From positions 336,009 to 400,008 of the forward strand of contig NZ_KE386951.1 in assembly GCF_000429785.1 (NCBI RefSeq): a DNA stretch of 64,000 nt, in the 5' to 3' direction. The translations under genes were made by a program, and so were the position numbers. Under the pieces are notes generated by a model. The model was given only the letters and a program-made list of their open reading frames with translations. It was not told the DNA's origin and searched no databases. This stretch comes from Chitinibacter tainanensis DSM 15459 (GTDB lineage: Bacteria; Pseudomonadota; Gammaproteobacteria; Burkholderiales; Chitinibacteraceae). Positions 1 through 8,296 of the stretch are shown one piece after another (position 1 is the stretch's first letter; every line of letters starts with the position of its first letter).

Positions 1-140
1 GCTGAAGCTTTTTTAGCTTGAGCTTTTTGAGCAGCAGAAGCTACAGAAGCCGCAGAGGCTTTCTTAGCAGGAGCAGCTACTGCGAAAACTGAAGCAGCAG
101 CAAATACGGTAGCGATAACGCCAGCAGCGATCTTGTTCAT
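1..140 (-). CDS. Ala/Lys-rich secreted small protein (partial)
   Basis: The reading frame starts at an ATG at 140 and runs leftward off the window edge. The first ~25 residues form a classical signal peptide (MNKIAAG..., a hydrophobic Ala/Val core, cleavage likely near VFA-VAA). What remains visible is a low-complexity stretch of Ala, Lys, Ser and Gln. A good ribosome site (GGAG) lies 8 bases before the ATG. The C-terminal part is outside the window, so no function can be given. It may be a small abundant periplasmic or envelope protein of the Ala/Lys-rich kind common in betaproteobacteria. Confidence 0.7.
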   Translation of the reverse strand, partial: MNKIAAGVIATVFAAASVFAVAAPAKKASAASVASAAQKAQAKKAS

Positions 141-330
141 CTTCAAAACTCCACAAAAATTCTTTTCGCGGTATTCGGCATTGAATACCTTTAACGACGC
201 GGATTATGCGACTCGCCATCGCGGCTGGCGATGCAGGCTTGGTGTGATTGTGTAACCGAAAGTACGTAGTAAAGCTACAGTGCGCTACGAAAGGCAGCAA
301 TACAGTCTAAATCGACTGAAAATCGGCCCT

Positions 331-1626
331 TTACTCGGCCACGCGCAGCGGCGTGGGCCAGCTTAAACTCAGGCGTGCACCGCCACTGGGCGCATCCAGA
401 ATACTCACAGCACCACCATGCCCGCGCATAATCATCGCCACAATCGCCAGCCCCAAGCCAAAGCCACCGGTGGCTTTGTTGCGGCTGCCTTCCAGCCGGG
501 TAAACGGCTGCAATAGGCGCGCGCGATCTTCTTGCGGGATCCCTTCGCCATTGTCATCGATGTGCAGCACCGCAGTACCGTCCTGCCACAGCAACGTCAG
601 CTCGATTTCCTTGCCGCCATAGCGGCGGGCATTCGAGAGCACATTGCCTACCGCGCGACCGAAGTAATAACTATCAACGTCGAGCAGCGGGCTGGGGGCG
701 CCGGTGAGGTTATGCAATTTAGGCATCGTGCCGTCCAGCGCGTATTCAGCCAGCAAGCGCTGCAGCCACGGCATGACTTCCAGTGGCTGGACTTCCATGC
801 GCAATTGCGGGCTATCCAGGCTCGACATTGTCAGCCATTCATCAATCAGCTGATCAATCTGCCCCAGATCACGCTCGATGGCTTCCACCTGCGAGGCGCT
901 ATTGGCGCCGGCTTTGATCGCCTCCAAACGGTAACGCAAGCGCGCCAGTGGCGTGCGCAAATCATGCGAGACCGCATCGATCATCGCGCGGCGCGAAGCG
1001 GTGAGTTCTTCAATATCATGCGCCATGCGGTTGAAATTGGAGCCCAGCGCCGCCAGCGGCGAGCTGTCTTCCAGGCTCACCCGCACGGTAAAGTCGCCCG
1101 CCCCCAGCCGCCGGCTCTGGCGAATCACCTGAATCAGATCGCGCCAGAAAGGCCGCAGCCACAGCCAGGTTGGAATCCCCAGCGCTAGACACATCAGCAC
1201 CAGCGCCACGATATCCATCCATGAAATACCTTCCAGCGATTCCAGAAATGAAATCGGCCCCAGCACCACCATTTGTTGGGTCTGGTGAATGCGGTGCAGA
1301 TACAGGCCGCGGTCTTTCAACAAAATAATATCGCCGCGCTGTAGCGCGGTTTGGTTTTCTTCCGAGAGCGAATACGCATTCAGTGCTTCAATATCCACCG
1401 GCACCGGCAGCTTGCCGCGCAGGCGCGAGGCTTCGTCATGCCACATGGACGGCGGCAGATCGCCCAGCTCTTTTTCGATCAGCGATACGGTCGAGAGAAA
1501 CATATCGCTCAAATAGCGCTGGTTGGTGCGCTCGATCATCTGCTTGTAAAACCCGCCGATCAGCAGCGAGGAGAGCAGAAAACACAACACCACCGTCAGG
1601 TAGAAGCGAATAAACACTTGGCGCAT
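331..1626 (-). CDS. sensor histidine kinase, RstB-like
   Basis: A membrane sensor kinase of about 431 aa. It has an N-terminal TM helix, a periplasmic region of ~110 aa, a second TM helix, a HAMP segment, a HisKA helix with the phospho-acceptor in SHDLRTPL (about residue 220), and a HATPase domain with N, G1 (DNGEGIP) and G2 (GGFGLGLAI) boxes. The layout and periplasmic size resemble E. coli RstB. An in-frame TTG at 1641 exists, but the ATG at 1626 has GGGAAG at the right distance and is preferred. It lies 91 bp downstream of the response-regulator gene on the same strand, so the two form a two-component pair. The signal sensed is not visible in the sequence. Confidence 0.9.
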   Translation of the reverse strand: MRQVFIRFYLTVVLCFLLSSLLIGGFYKQMIERTNQRYLSDMFLSTVSLIEKELGDLPPSMWHDEASRLRGKLPVPVDIEALNAYSLSEENQTALQRGDIILLKDRGLYLHRIHQTQQMVVLGPISFLESLEGISWMDIVALVLMCLALGIPTWLWLRPFWRDLIQVIRQSRRLGAGDFTVRVSLEDSSPLAALGSNFNRMAHDIEELTASRRAMIDAVSHDLRTPLARLRYRLEAIKAGANSASQVEAIERDLGQIDQLIDEWLTMSSLDSPQLRMEVQPLEVMPWLQRLLAEYALDGTMPKLHNLTGAPSPLLDVDSYYFGRAVGNVLSNARRYGGKEIELTLLWQDGTAVLHIDDNGEGIPQEDRARLLQPFTRLEGSRNKATGGFGLGLAIVAMIMRGHGGAVSILDAPSGGARLSLSWPTPLRVAE

Positions 1627-1717
1627 CAGCAAGCTTCCCAAACATCACCCAAGCCGGGCGAGAAAAAGGCCCAGCTGCAACAACAGTGGGCCATTTATAG
1701 ATACATCCCCGGGTATA

Positions 1718-2449
1718 TCAGTCTTCCTGCCACCAAATATCGGCTGCGAAGAGATACCCCTTGTTGCGGATGGTTTTGATTTTTTGCGGATCAAGCGGAT
1801 CATCATCCAGCTTTTTACGCAGACGGGAAATCGCCACATCCATACTGCGATCAAGCCCATCGTATTCAATGCCGCGCAATTTCTTCAGCAAATGATCACG
1901 GGTGAGGATCTCGCCCGCGTGGCTCGCCAGCTCCCACAGCAAATCAAAATCCGACGTAGAGAGCCCCATCGGCGCATTGCGGTATTTGGCGCTGCGATTG
2001 CGCAAATCGATTTGCAGCTTGCCAAAATTGAGCACCGATTGCTCTTTGGCCGGCGCATTGGCCAAGAGATCCGCCCCCTTTTGCCCCGCTGTACGTAGAT
2101 GGGCGCGAATACGCGCCAGCAACACCGACGGCGGTGTGGTTTTCACCACGTAATCGGTCGCGCCGATTTCAAAGCCCAGAATCTGATTCATATCGCTATT
2201 GAGCGAGGTCAGCAAAATAATCGGGCCGGCGTAAAACTCGCGCAGCTCGCGGCACAGGGTGAGGCCATCTTTGCCGGGCAACATAATGTCGAGCAAGATC
2301 AGCTCGGGCGGATTGCTTTTCACACTGTCGATCACGCCCAGCCCATCGGCCAGGACATCTACCGTGAATTCAAACGAGCGCAAAAAGCCGCCAATCAGCT
2401 CGGCCAGATCGGCATCGTCTTCAACAAACAAAACCCGCGTGGTATTCAT
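1718..2449 (-). CDS. response regulator, OmpR/PhoB family, RstA-like
   Basis: A 243-aa response regulator. The receiver domain has the acidic pair at D11/D12, phospho-acceptor D54 in LLDIMLPGKDG, and the conserved Lys in the VVKTTPP segment. It is joined to a C-terminal winged helix (SMDVAISRLRKKL...IRNKGYLF) of the OmpR class. The start codon overlaps the stop of the upstream HugZ-like gene by 4 bp, which implies translational coupling. The gene precedes the kinase gene in the same operon. Family knowledge supports phosphorylation by that kinase; the regulon is unknown. Confidence 0.92.
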   Translation of the reverse strand: MNTTRVLFVEDDADLAELIGGFLRSFEFTVDVLADGLGVIDSVKSNPPELILLDIMLPGKDGLTLCRELREFYAGPIILLTSLNSDMNQILGFEIGATDYVVKTTPPSVLLARIRAHLRTAGQKGADLLANAPAKEQSVLNFGKLQIDLRNRSAKYRNAPMGLSTSDFDLLWELASHAGEILTRDHLLKKLRGIEYDGLDRSMDVAISRLRKKLDDDPLDPQKIKTIRNKGYLFAADIWWQED

Positions 2450-3111
2450 TGCTTGGCTAATCCTTGCAGTAATAACTGTAATTGCTGCGTCACGGCGGCC
2501 AGATCTTGGCCAGCCTGCGCAAAAGGGTAACGCATCAGGGTGTCGCCCCGGCGTAGATCAAGGCCCTGCGCATCGATCCCAACCAGCTCCGTCTCGGCGG
2601 GGCAATGCGCAGCAAAATCGTGCAGCAGGGTGGCCTCGGCTTCGAGCGGTAGCACATAGTGGTGCGCCCAAGCGGCCGCTTCTACCCAGCCCATTTTACC
2701 AAAGCCGGCGATATAGCGTGCCCGCACGAACTCAAGCTGCCACAGCGCAAAATCCCCCAGTGCCAGATACTTCACCAGCCCCGGCGCATAGCGTTTGAGC
2801 CGCGCCAGCACCAAGGGCTCAGCCGCCAGCGGGCGCAACTGTCCCAGTACGGTGGCGCGCGCTTTGCTCAAGGCCATCTCGCCTTCGTGCAACAGGAAAC
2901 TCACGGCTGGATGATGGCGGACATTCTGGGTGTGTTCGGCCAGCTCGCTTATCACCACAATCGGCATCCCATTGGGCGCGGGCACCAGTGGCAACCACGA
3001 CACATGCGGATAGCCGGGCATGGCGTAAGAATGCGTGCCCAGCGCGCCATGACTACTTTGGCGCAATAGCTGCAACAAATCGGGCAATAAATCAGGCGCA
3101 GGCTCAGACAC
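2446..3111 (-). CDS. HugZ-like heme/flavin split-barrel protein (pyridoxamine 5'-phosphate oxidase fold)
   Basis: About 221 aa. The N-terminal split-barrel part (HGALGTHSYAMPGYPHVSWLP, then VISELAEHTQNV) matches the HugZ/CREG branch of the PNPOx-like fold. The C-terminal part (ARYIAGFGKMGWV) continues with the DUF2470-like heme-binding extension, in which the conserved AHC stretch appears as FAAHCPAE. Family members bind heme and some degrade it, or act as FMN-type oxidases. The start is uncertain: TTG at 3135 opens the frame, but GTG at 3111 has a GAGAG ribosome site. It is the first gene of the operon with the two-component system, overlapping it by 4 bp, which hints at shared redox or heme-linked control (inference). 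Confidence 0.8.
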   Translation of the reverse strand: MSEPAPDLLPDLLQLLRQSSHGALGTHSYAMPGYPHVSWLPLVPAPNGMPIVVISELAEHTQNVRHHPAVSFLLHEGEMALSKARATVLGQLRPLAAEPLVLARLKRYAPGLVKYLALGDFALWQLEFVRARYIAGFGKMGWVEAAAWAHHYVLPLEAEATLLHDFAAHCPAETELVGIDAQGLDLRRGDTLMRYPFAQAGQDLAAVTQQLQLLLQGLAKQ

Positions 3112-3187
3112 GCGGCTCTCGGCTTCACAACACAATCAGCCGATTGTAACCTGAGCCAAGGGCCGCGTCAGTGGTGGATTTACCATA

Positions 3188-3210
3188 GCGTGGCCGAGGC
3201 TGCGCCACGC
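3188..3210 (-). terminator. stem-loop after the putative pore-former gene
   Basis: A perfect 7-bp inverted repeat (GCGTGGC...GCCACGC) with a 9-nt loop lies just beyond the stop of the gene at 3225-4358. No clear U-tract follows in that direction, so it could be a weak or factor-assisted terminator. Confidence 0.3.
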
Positions 3211-3224
3211 CTAGCGAAGGTCGA

Positions 3225-4358
3225 TTACGCCACCAGCGCGGCTGGCCGTTGGCGCGCGGGCAAGACGGGTTTCAGGCTTTGGGCCTGCTGCTGCATGGCC
3301 TGCAAGGTGTGATCCAGATGCAGCCAATCGTGGGTGGCCGCGCGCAGCGAGCTATCGACTTTCAGTACATCGTAGATACTGTTCAGCCCTTCGGCTTGCC
3401 CACGAAAATCGCGGAAGCACTGCCGCAAGGCCAGCCACGCCTGATCCAGCTGGCGGGCGTGTTCATGCAGCTGGGTTACTGCATGCTGCAGATTATGCAG
3501 CTGGTTTTCCAGCGCATGCAGCAAGACCTGATCGGGATGCAGTGGCCACAGGGTTTGATAATGTTGCGCCAGCTGACTGCTATTGGCCGCCAGCTGCATC
3601 GCGCTGGCATTTAATTCCCCCATGCTGCCCAAGCCCACTGTCGCAGCTGCGCCCAAGAGCTGCACCGGCCCTTGCTCGCCGGGCAAGCTCACCAGCTGAT
3701 TAATCACCAGCGCAATCACCGCGCCACCCACCGTCAGCGATGAGCGCGCCATTGCGGCTAGATCTTGCCGGATGGCCTGCTGGCGCAAAGTCAGCTGCGC
3801 CACGGTCTGGGTCGCCAGCGGCAAGCTCACCGGCCACTGGCGCCGATATTGCGCCGCAAATTGCGCCAAACCGGCTTGCTGATCATTCACCGCATACACA
3901 TAGCCGGCCAGATATTGGGTAAAAGTCTGCACCTCGGCATGATTGGCCTGCGCCACTTGCTCCAGCTCATACAGGCAGCTTAAAAAACGGCTGCGATTTT
4001 TGGGCTGGCTCAGTAGCGTGGCCGAGCAATCGGCCAGCGTGTGCTGTTGGGCCTGAAATTGCTGGGCAAACAGGCCCACCCGCTGCAGCAGACGCTGTAA
4101 TTTGGGCTGCAAGACCTGCAGATAAATATCGGCATTACGCTGCATGGCGTTTTGCTGTTGATACAACTGCCGGCCCAGCACCGCATCGCGGCACTCGCTC
4201 CAGAGGCTAGGCTGCGCTTGTAGCTGGGTACTGTATAGCTGTAACTGCACCAAAGCCGCGAGCACCTCGGCCAAGGGCTGGCGAAAGGCATCCGGGCTCA
4301 GGGTTTCACCCAAGCTCTGTTCGGTGGACAGGTAATACAGATAATACACTTCCGACAT
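3225..4358 (-). CDS. putative alpha-helical pore-forming toxin-like protein (HBL/ClyA-like architecture)
   Basis: 377 aa, not recognised by close homology. The sequence is Gln/Leu/Ala-rich amphipathic helix for its whole length (~1-200 and ~250-365). The helices are interrupted only by one hydrophobic, Gly-rich hairpin at about residues 205-245 (LTVGGAVIALVINQLVSLP, then LLGAAATVGLGSMG). Long helical bundles with a single hydrophobic head hairpin and no signal peptide are the hallmark of ClyA, Hbl/Nhe and XaxA-type alpha-pore-forming toxins. A very strong ribosome site (GGAGGTG) precedes the ATG. It lies 156 bp behind the BTAD regulator gene on the same strand and may be co-transcribed. A structural coiled-coil protein is the main alternative. 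Function is inferred from architecture only. Confidence 0.5.
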   Translation of the reverse strand: MSEVYYLYYLSTEQSLGETLSPDAFRQPLAEVLAALVQLQLYSTQLQAQPSLWSECRDAVLGRQLYQQQNAMQRNADIYLQVLQPKLQRLLQRVGLFAQQFQAQQHTLADCSATLLSQPKNRSRFLSCLYELEQVAQANHAEVQTFTQYLAGYVYAVNDQQAGLAQFAAQYRRQWPVSLPLATQTVAQLTLRQQAIRQDLAAMARSSLTVGGAVIALVINQLVSLPGEQGPVQLLGAAATVGLGSMGELNASAMQLAANSSQLAQHYQTLWPLHPDQVLLHALENQLHNLQHAVTQLHEHARQLDQAWLALRQCFRDFRGQAEGLNSIYDVLKVDSSLRAATHDWLHLDHTLQAMQQQAQSLKPVLPARQRPAALVA

Positions 4359-4514
4359 GCAGCACCTCCGGCAAACACCCTTGCCCGGCTAGGCAAGTGG
4401 TAGTGCAGGGTACGCAAGCCGACATGAGGGCGCTGGCTGAGTTTGGTATCAGATGCGCGGGCTAAGCTCGGCGCCGTAGCGCCGTAGCTCCGCCACCCAA
4501 TGGCAGCTGGGCGA

Positions 4515-7500
4515 CTAGCCGGCCGGCGTGCGGCTTTCAGCCACTAGCTCGGCCCAGCCCCACTCTTGCGCCTGCTGCTGTGCGCGCTGCAGCAAGGCCA
4601 CGCTGCCCTGCTCTGCGGCCACGGCCAGCGCTTGCCGCAAGGCAGCTTTTGCGGCGGCCGTGTCACCGCGCCGCTGGTGCAGCTGCGCTTGCCAGCGCCA
4701 CGCCTCCGGCAGGTAATACACATCTTGCAACTGGCCGGCGAGCGCCATCCAGCGCTGCAGCTCGAGCTCGGCGGCGCGCTCCGCCCCGGCGTGCAACAGC
4801 GCCTCGATCAAAAAGCCGGCAAATGTCGGCTCGATGCCCGACATGGCCTTGCGCGCTTCGGCGAGGCTCAAGGCCACCTGCTCCAGCGCTGCGGCATCCC
4901 CCTGCATTGCCCGCGCCCAGCCCTGTAGCGCAAAGCCCGCTGCCAGCCACAATGACAAACCCTGTGGTTGCGCCAGCGCCATCAGCTCGGTACACAGCGC
5001 CTCCGTCGCGGCCGGCGCCTGCGCAAAGCGCTGCAGCATGGCGGCGAAGGTCAGCGCAAAACACTGAGTATGCGCGTGTTGCAACTCTGCCGCTTCGCGC
5101 AGCGCTTGCTGCATGCAGCCCTCCGCCGCTGCCGCATCCCCCTGAAACCAGTGCACCCAGGCCAGAAAGGCCCGCGCCGAAATATTGGTGTCTTCGCCAA
5201 AGCGGTTAATCAGCGCAAAGGGCGATAGATCTTCGCCAATCGCCAGCGCGGCCTGCAGGTGTTCGGCCGCTTCGGCATAGCGCCCCAGCCAGAAATAATT
5301 ATTGCCATAGGCATAGTGCACCTGCATGGTTTGCGCCGGATCGTCGCTCAGCGCCGCAATCTCGGCCAGCTTGTGGGCCAATTCCAGCGGCGCGGCTTCC
5401 GGTGCACTGGCGCGTCCGCCCAGCCATAAGCCCCACACTACCGGGAACAAGGCCTCTTGCGCATCCAGCTGATGAATGAGGGTATAAGCCTGAGCGTAAT
5501 AAGATTTAGCCTCTTCCGAGCCATACCCCTGTAGGGTTTGTAAAATCGACGCCAGTGCAGCAATTAGATTAATCTGCACCAGCTGCGCGCTCGGGGCCGC
5601 CCAATCGGCCACCGCGGCGAGCCCGGCGCGCAATAAGGCCACCGCTTCCTGATTGGCCGACTGCTCGGCCGCCAGCCGCCCGGCGCGCAAAAACCCCTCG
5701 GCGGCGGCTAGCTTTTGTCCCGCCGCCAGCTGATGCTGGGCCAGCTGTTCCCATTGCGCCACGCGCCGCAAGGGCTGCGCGGCCAGCGCTTCGGCCACGC
5801 GCAAATGCCAATGCTGCGCCTCCAGCGGCGGCAGCATCTGGTAGGCGGCATCGCGCAGCAAGGCATGATGAAAGCGATATTGCCCATCGGCAGCTAACCA
5901 AATCCCCGCCTGCACCAAGGTCTGGCAGGCGGTGGCCAACACAGTGGCTTCCCCGCGCCAGACTGCCTGTAATTGCGCATGGCTAAATTGTCGCCCCAGC
6001 ACCGCACCGGCCTGCAGCACTTGGCGCGCCTCGGCAAAGGGCTCTAGCCGGCTCGCCAGCAGCCCCCACAATGAAACGGGCAAGCCGGCGCGCGGGCCTT
6101 GCGCCAGCGCTTTACTCATTTCTTCCACAAACAGCGGCACGCCCTCGGCCTGCGCGAGCACCGCAGTGAGCTCATTGGCGCTTAGCTCGGCGGGGCTCCA
6201 TTGCCGGGCCAGCGCTAGCGCTTCCTCAGCCGTGAGCGGCGCGAGCGTCAAGCTCGGCAATGTAAACGGCAACACCACCGGTGGGCGGGCGCTCAGCACC
6301 AGCAAAATCGGTGTTTTGCGCAGCATGAGGAGTTTTTGCAGCACCTCGGCGGTGGATGGATCAAGCCAGTGCACATCTTCCACCACCAGCAACAAAGGCC
6401 CGCGCTGGGCCAGCATTTGTGCCAAGGCCAGCAAGGCGGCTTCGATTTCACGCCGCGCCTGCAAGGCTGGGCGGGGTACCGCCGGCGCCGGTAACAGCCC
6501 GAGTAAATCGCCCAGCGCCGGTAAATGCAGCTGCAGCTGGCTGCCCGGTGGCGCCAGCCATTGGCTTAGCCGCGCATATTGCACTTCCGCCGAATCACTC
6601 GCCGGCCCCAGCGCCGCCAATTGCTGCTGCAACAGCTGAATCACCGGATGGTAAGGCGCATGCACGAGCTCTTGGCTACAGCGCAATATCCGCACCTGCC
6701 CGCTGCCCTGCGCCACCTCGGCCATTAGCGCCCGGAGTAAACGCGATTTACCAATGCCCGCTTCACCCTGCACCAGCACGGCATTCACCCGGCCCGCGCT
6801 GGCCGATTGCCAATGCCGCCGCAGTGTCGCGAGCTCAACCTCCCGCCCGATCAGCGGCCCTTCCTGCCGCTGCAAGCCCAGCAGCGCAGCACTGAGCGAA
6901 TAAAAATCCCGCCCGCCGCGGCTCAGGCGTGCGCTATATAAATACGCCCCTTCCCCCTGTGCCAAGACTTGCGGTGTGAGCAAAATCTCGCTCGGCTCGG
7001 CCAGCACCACGCCGGCTTCGGCTTCGCGGTTGATCTGCCCGCTGGCATCGGGCCACGGATAGCGCGGATCCGACAGCATCCAGCCCTGATGAATGGCCTG
7101 GCGCAAAGCCCAGGCCGGCTGTTGCGCCAGCCAGCTACGAATACCCAAGGCGGTATCGAGCGCTAGATCATGCATTTTCTCGCTCGCCAGCGGATACCCC
7201 CAGTAAGCCAGCACCTGCCCCAAGGCGCGTGGCCAGCAATACGCGCCTTGCTGCTGCAGCCTTTCGAGCAAGTTTTCATGCAGCATGCCCAGCACATCCA
7301 GCCGCTCTGTGGCGGCCATGCCGGGGCGCAGCTCGATCTGTACGGCCAGCACATACACCGCGCGCCGCTCGGCCGGGCCGGTGGCCGCGCTGGGTAAAGT
7401 GAGCGCCGGCGCCAACAGCGGGGCGGCGCTCAAGCGTGCATACAGCGCGGCTAATTCCGCACTTGGGCTTTGCCCGCATTCCTGCTGCAGGCGCAGGCAT

Positions 7501-8180
7501 AGCTGCTCGTACAGCGTCGCCGCTTCGGCGCGACGCCCCTCGGCCAGCAAAGCGGTGAACAAAGCCGGATAGGGGCGCTCATGCAGTGGCTCTAGCGCCA
7601 CCTCGGCCAAAAGGCTTTCAATCGCCGCGCTTTGCTCGCCGGCGGCCAAGTAATAATCACTGAGCTGCTGCTGCACTTGCTGGCGTTGCCGCCAGCAACG
7701 CTGGCGCCAGATTTGCAACCAGCGCTCGAACTCGGGCGCATCGCTCAGCACCAGCCCCGCCAACAGTGGCGCCGCTGGTGCCGCCAAGCGCGCGGTGGCC
7801 GCCGCGGGTAAGTCTGCCGGCAACACCGGCTGCATTAGCCGCCAGACATCGCACTCCACCGCCGCGTTGCTTGCCCAAGCCAGCTCCCGGCGGTTTATCT
7901 GCAAGCCATCGCTCAAAGCCGGCCACGGCGCCAGCACCCGGCGCAAATCATGCAAGGTGCGGCGTAGATTATTGCGCGCAGTTTCAGGGCTGACCTGCGG
8001 CCACAAAAGCTCAGCCAAGGCCTCGCGGGGATGGCTACGCTCACGCTCCAGCAGCAGATACGCCAGCAAAGCACGCACCTTGTCATACGGAAACGGGTCT
8101 TGCGCCGGCTGCCCCAGTGCAGCCAGCCGGCAACGACCGAATAAAGACAGCTGAACAGGCGCAGCATGAACAAGCGACAT
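4515..8180 (-). CDS. BTAD (SARP-type) transcriptional regulator with AAA ATPase and TPR repeats
   Basis: 1221 aa. Residues ~10-100 form an OmpR-like winged helix (VRALLAYLLLER..., ETARNNLRRTLHDLRRVL), followed by a bacterial transcriptional activation domain to ~255, the SARP/AfsR arrangement. A degenerate nucleotide-cyclase-like segment (~270-430) precedes a P-loop ATPase with Walker A GEAGIGKSRLL and Walker B LLLVVEDVHWLD. The last ~500 residues are TPR-like helices. Proteins of this plan sense an intracellular ligand through the ATPase/TPR part and bind direct repeats through the N-terminus. It is divergently transcribed from the XRE-ATPase gene, with 116 bp and a SARP-like repeat pair between them. 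The ATG at 8180 has a GGAG site. Confidence 0.85.
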   Translation of the reverse strand: MSLVHAAPVQLSLFGRCRLAALGQPAQDPFPYDKVRALLAYLLLERERSHPREALAELLWPQVSPETARNNLRRTLHDLRRVLAPWPALSDGLQINRRELAWASNAAVECDVWRLMQPVLPADLPAAATARLAAPAAPLLAGLVLSDAPEFERWLQIWRQRCWRQRQQVQQQLSDYYLAAGEQSAAIESLLAEVALEPLHERPYPALFTALLAEGRRAEAATLYEQLCLRLQQECGQSPSAELAALYARLSAAPLLAPALTLPSAATGPAERRAVYVLAVQIELRPGMAATERLDVLGMLHENLLERLQQQGAYCWPRALGQVLAYWGYPLASEKMHDLALDTALGIRSWLAQQPAWALRQAIHQGWMLSDPRYPWPDASGQINREAEAGVVLAEPSEILLTPQVLAQGEGAYLYSARLSRGGRDFYSLSAALLGLQRQEGPLIGREVELATLRRHWQSASAGRVNAVLVQGEAGIGKSRLLRALMAEVAQGSGQVRILRCSQELVHAPYHPVIQLLQQQLAALGPASDSAEVQYARLSQWLAPPGSQLQLHLPALGDLLGLLPAPAVPRPALQARREIEAALLALAQMLAQRGPLLLVVEDVHWLDPSTAEVLQKLLMLRKTPILLVLSARPPVVLPFTLPSLTLAPLTAEEALALARQWSPAELSANELTAVLAQAEGVPLFVEEMSKALAQGPRAGLPVSLWGLLASRLEPFAEARQVLQAGAVLGRQFSHAQLQAVWRGEATVLATACQTLVQAGIWLAADGQYRFHHALLRDAAYQMLPPLEAQHWHLRVAEALAAQPLRRVAQWEQLAQHQLAAGQKLAAAEGFLRAGRLAAEQSANQEAVALLRAGLAAVADWAAPSAQLVQINLIAALASILQTLQGYGSEEAKSYYAQAYTLIHQLDAQEALFPVVWGLWLGGRASAPEAAPLELAHKLAEIAALSDDPAQTMQVHYAYGNNYFWLGRYAEAAEHLQAALAIGEDLSPFALINRFGEDTNISARAFLAWVHWFQGDAAAAEGCMQQALREAAELQHAHTQCFALTFAAMLQRFAQAPAATEALCTELMALAQPQGLSLWLAAGFALQGWARAMQGDAAALEQVALSLAEARKAMSGIEPTFAGFLIEALLHAGAERAAELELQRWMALAGQLQDVYYLPEAWRWQAQLHQRRGDTAAAKAALRQALAVAAEQGSVALLQRAQQQAQEWGWAELVAESRTPAG

Positions 8181-8199
8181 CGGGGCTCCAGAGATCCTA

Positions 8200-8232
8200 G
8201 CGAACGATTGGCGAACGAATGCGCGTTATTAT
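8200..8232 (+). promoter_or_regulatory. candidate SARP operator and promoter
   Basis: Two identical octamers GCGAACGA begin at 8200 and 8211, exactly 11 bp apart. The second ends 8 bp before TATTAT (8227-8232). In known SARP-controlled promoters, heptameric direct repeats have an 11-bp period and the 3' copy lies 8 bp from the -10 box. The arrangement points to the rightward gene at 8297 as target and to the adjacent BTAD protein as binder. The assignment is inference from geometry. Confidence 0.55.
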
Positions 8233-8296
8233 CTGGCTTGCATGGCGCCAACGCCAGCCCTACCTGATTGCTCCGCCTTACTGAATCGAGAATTGC

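Noticed and set aside
532..1188. 218-codon plus-strand frame opposite the histidine kinase gene
   Set aside because: Shadow of the kinase gene: Gln/Arg/His-rich composition and no domain.
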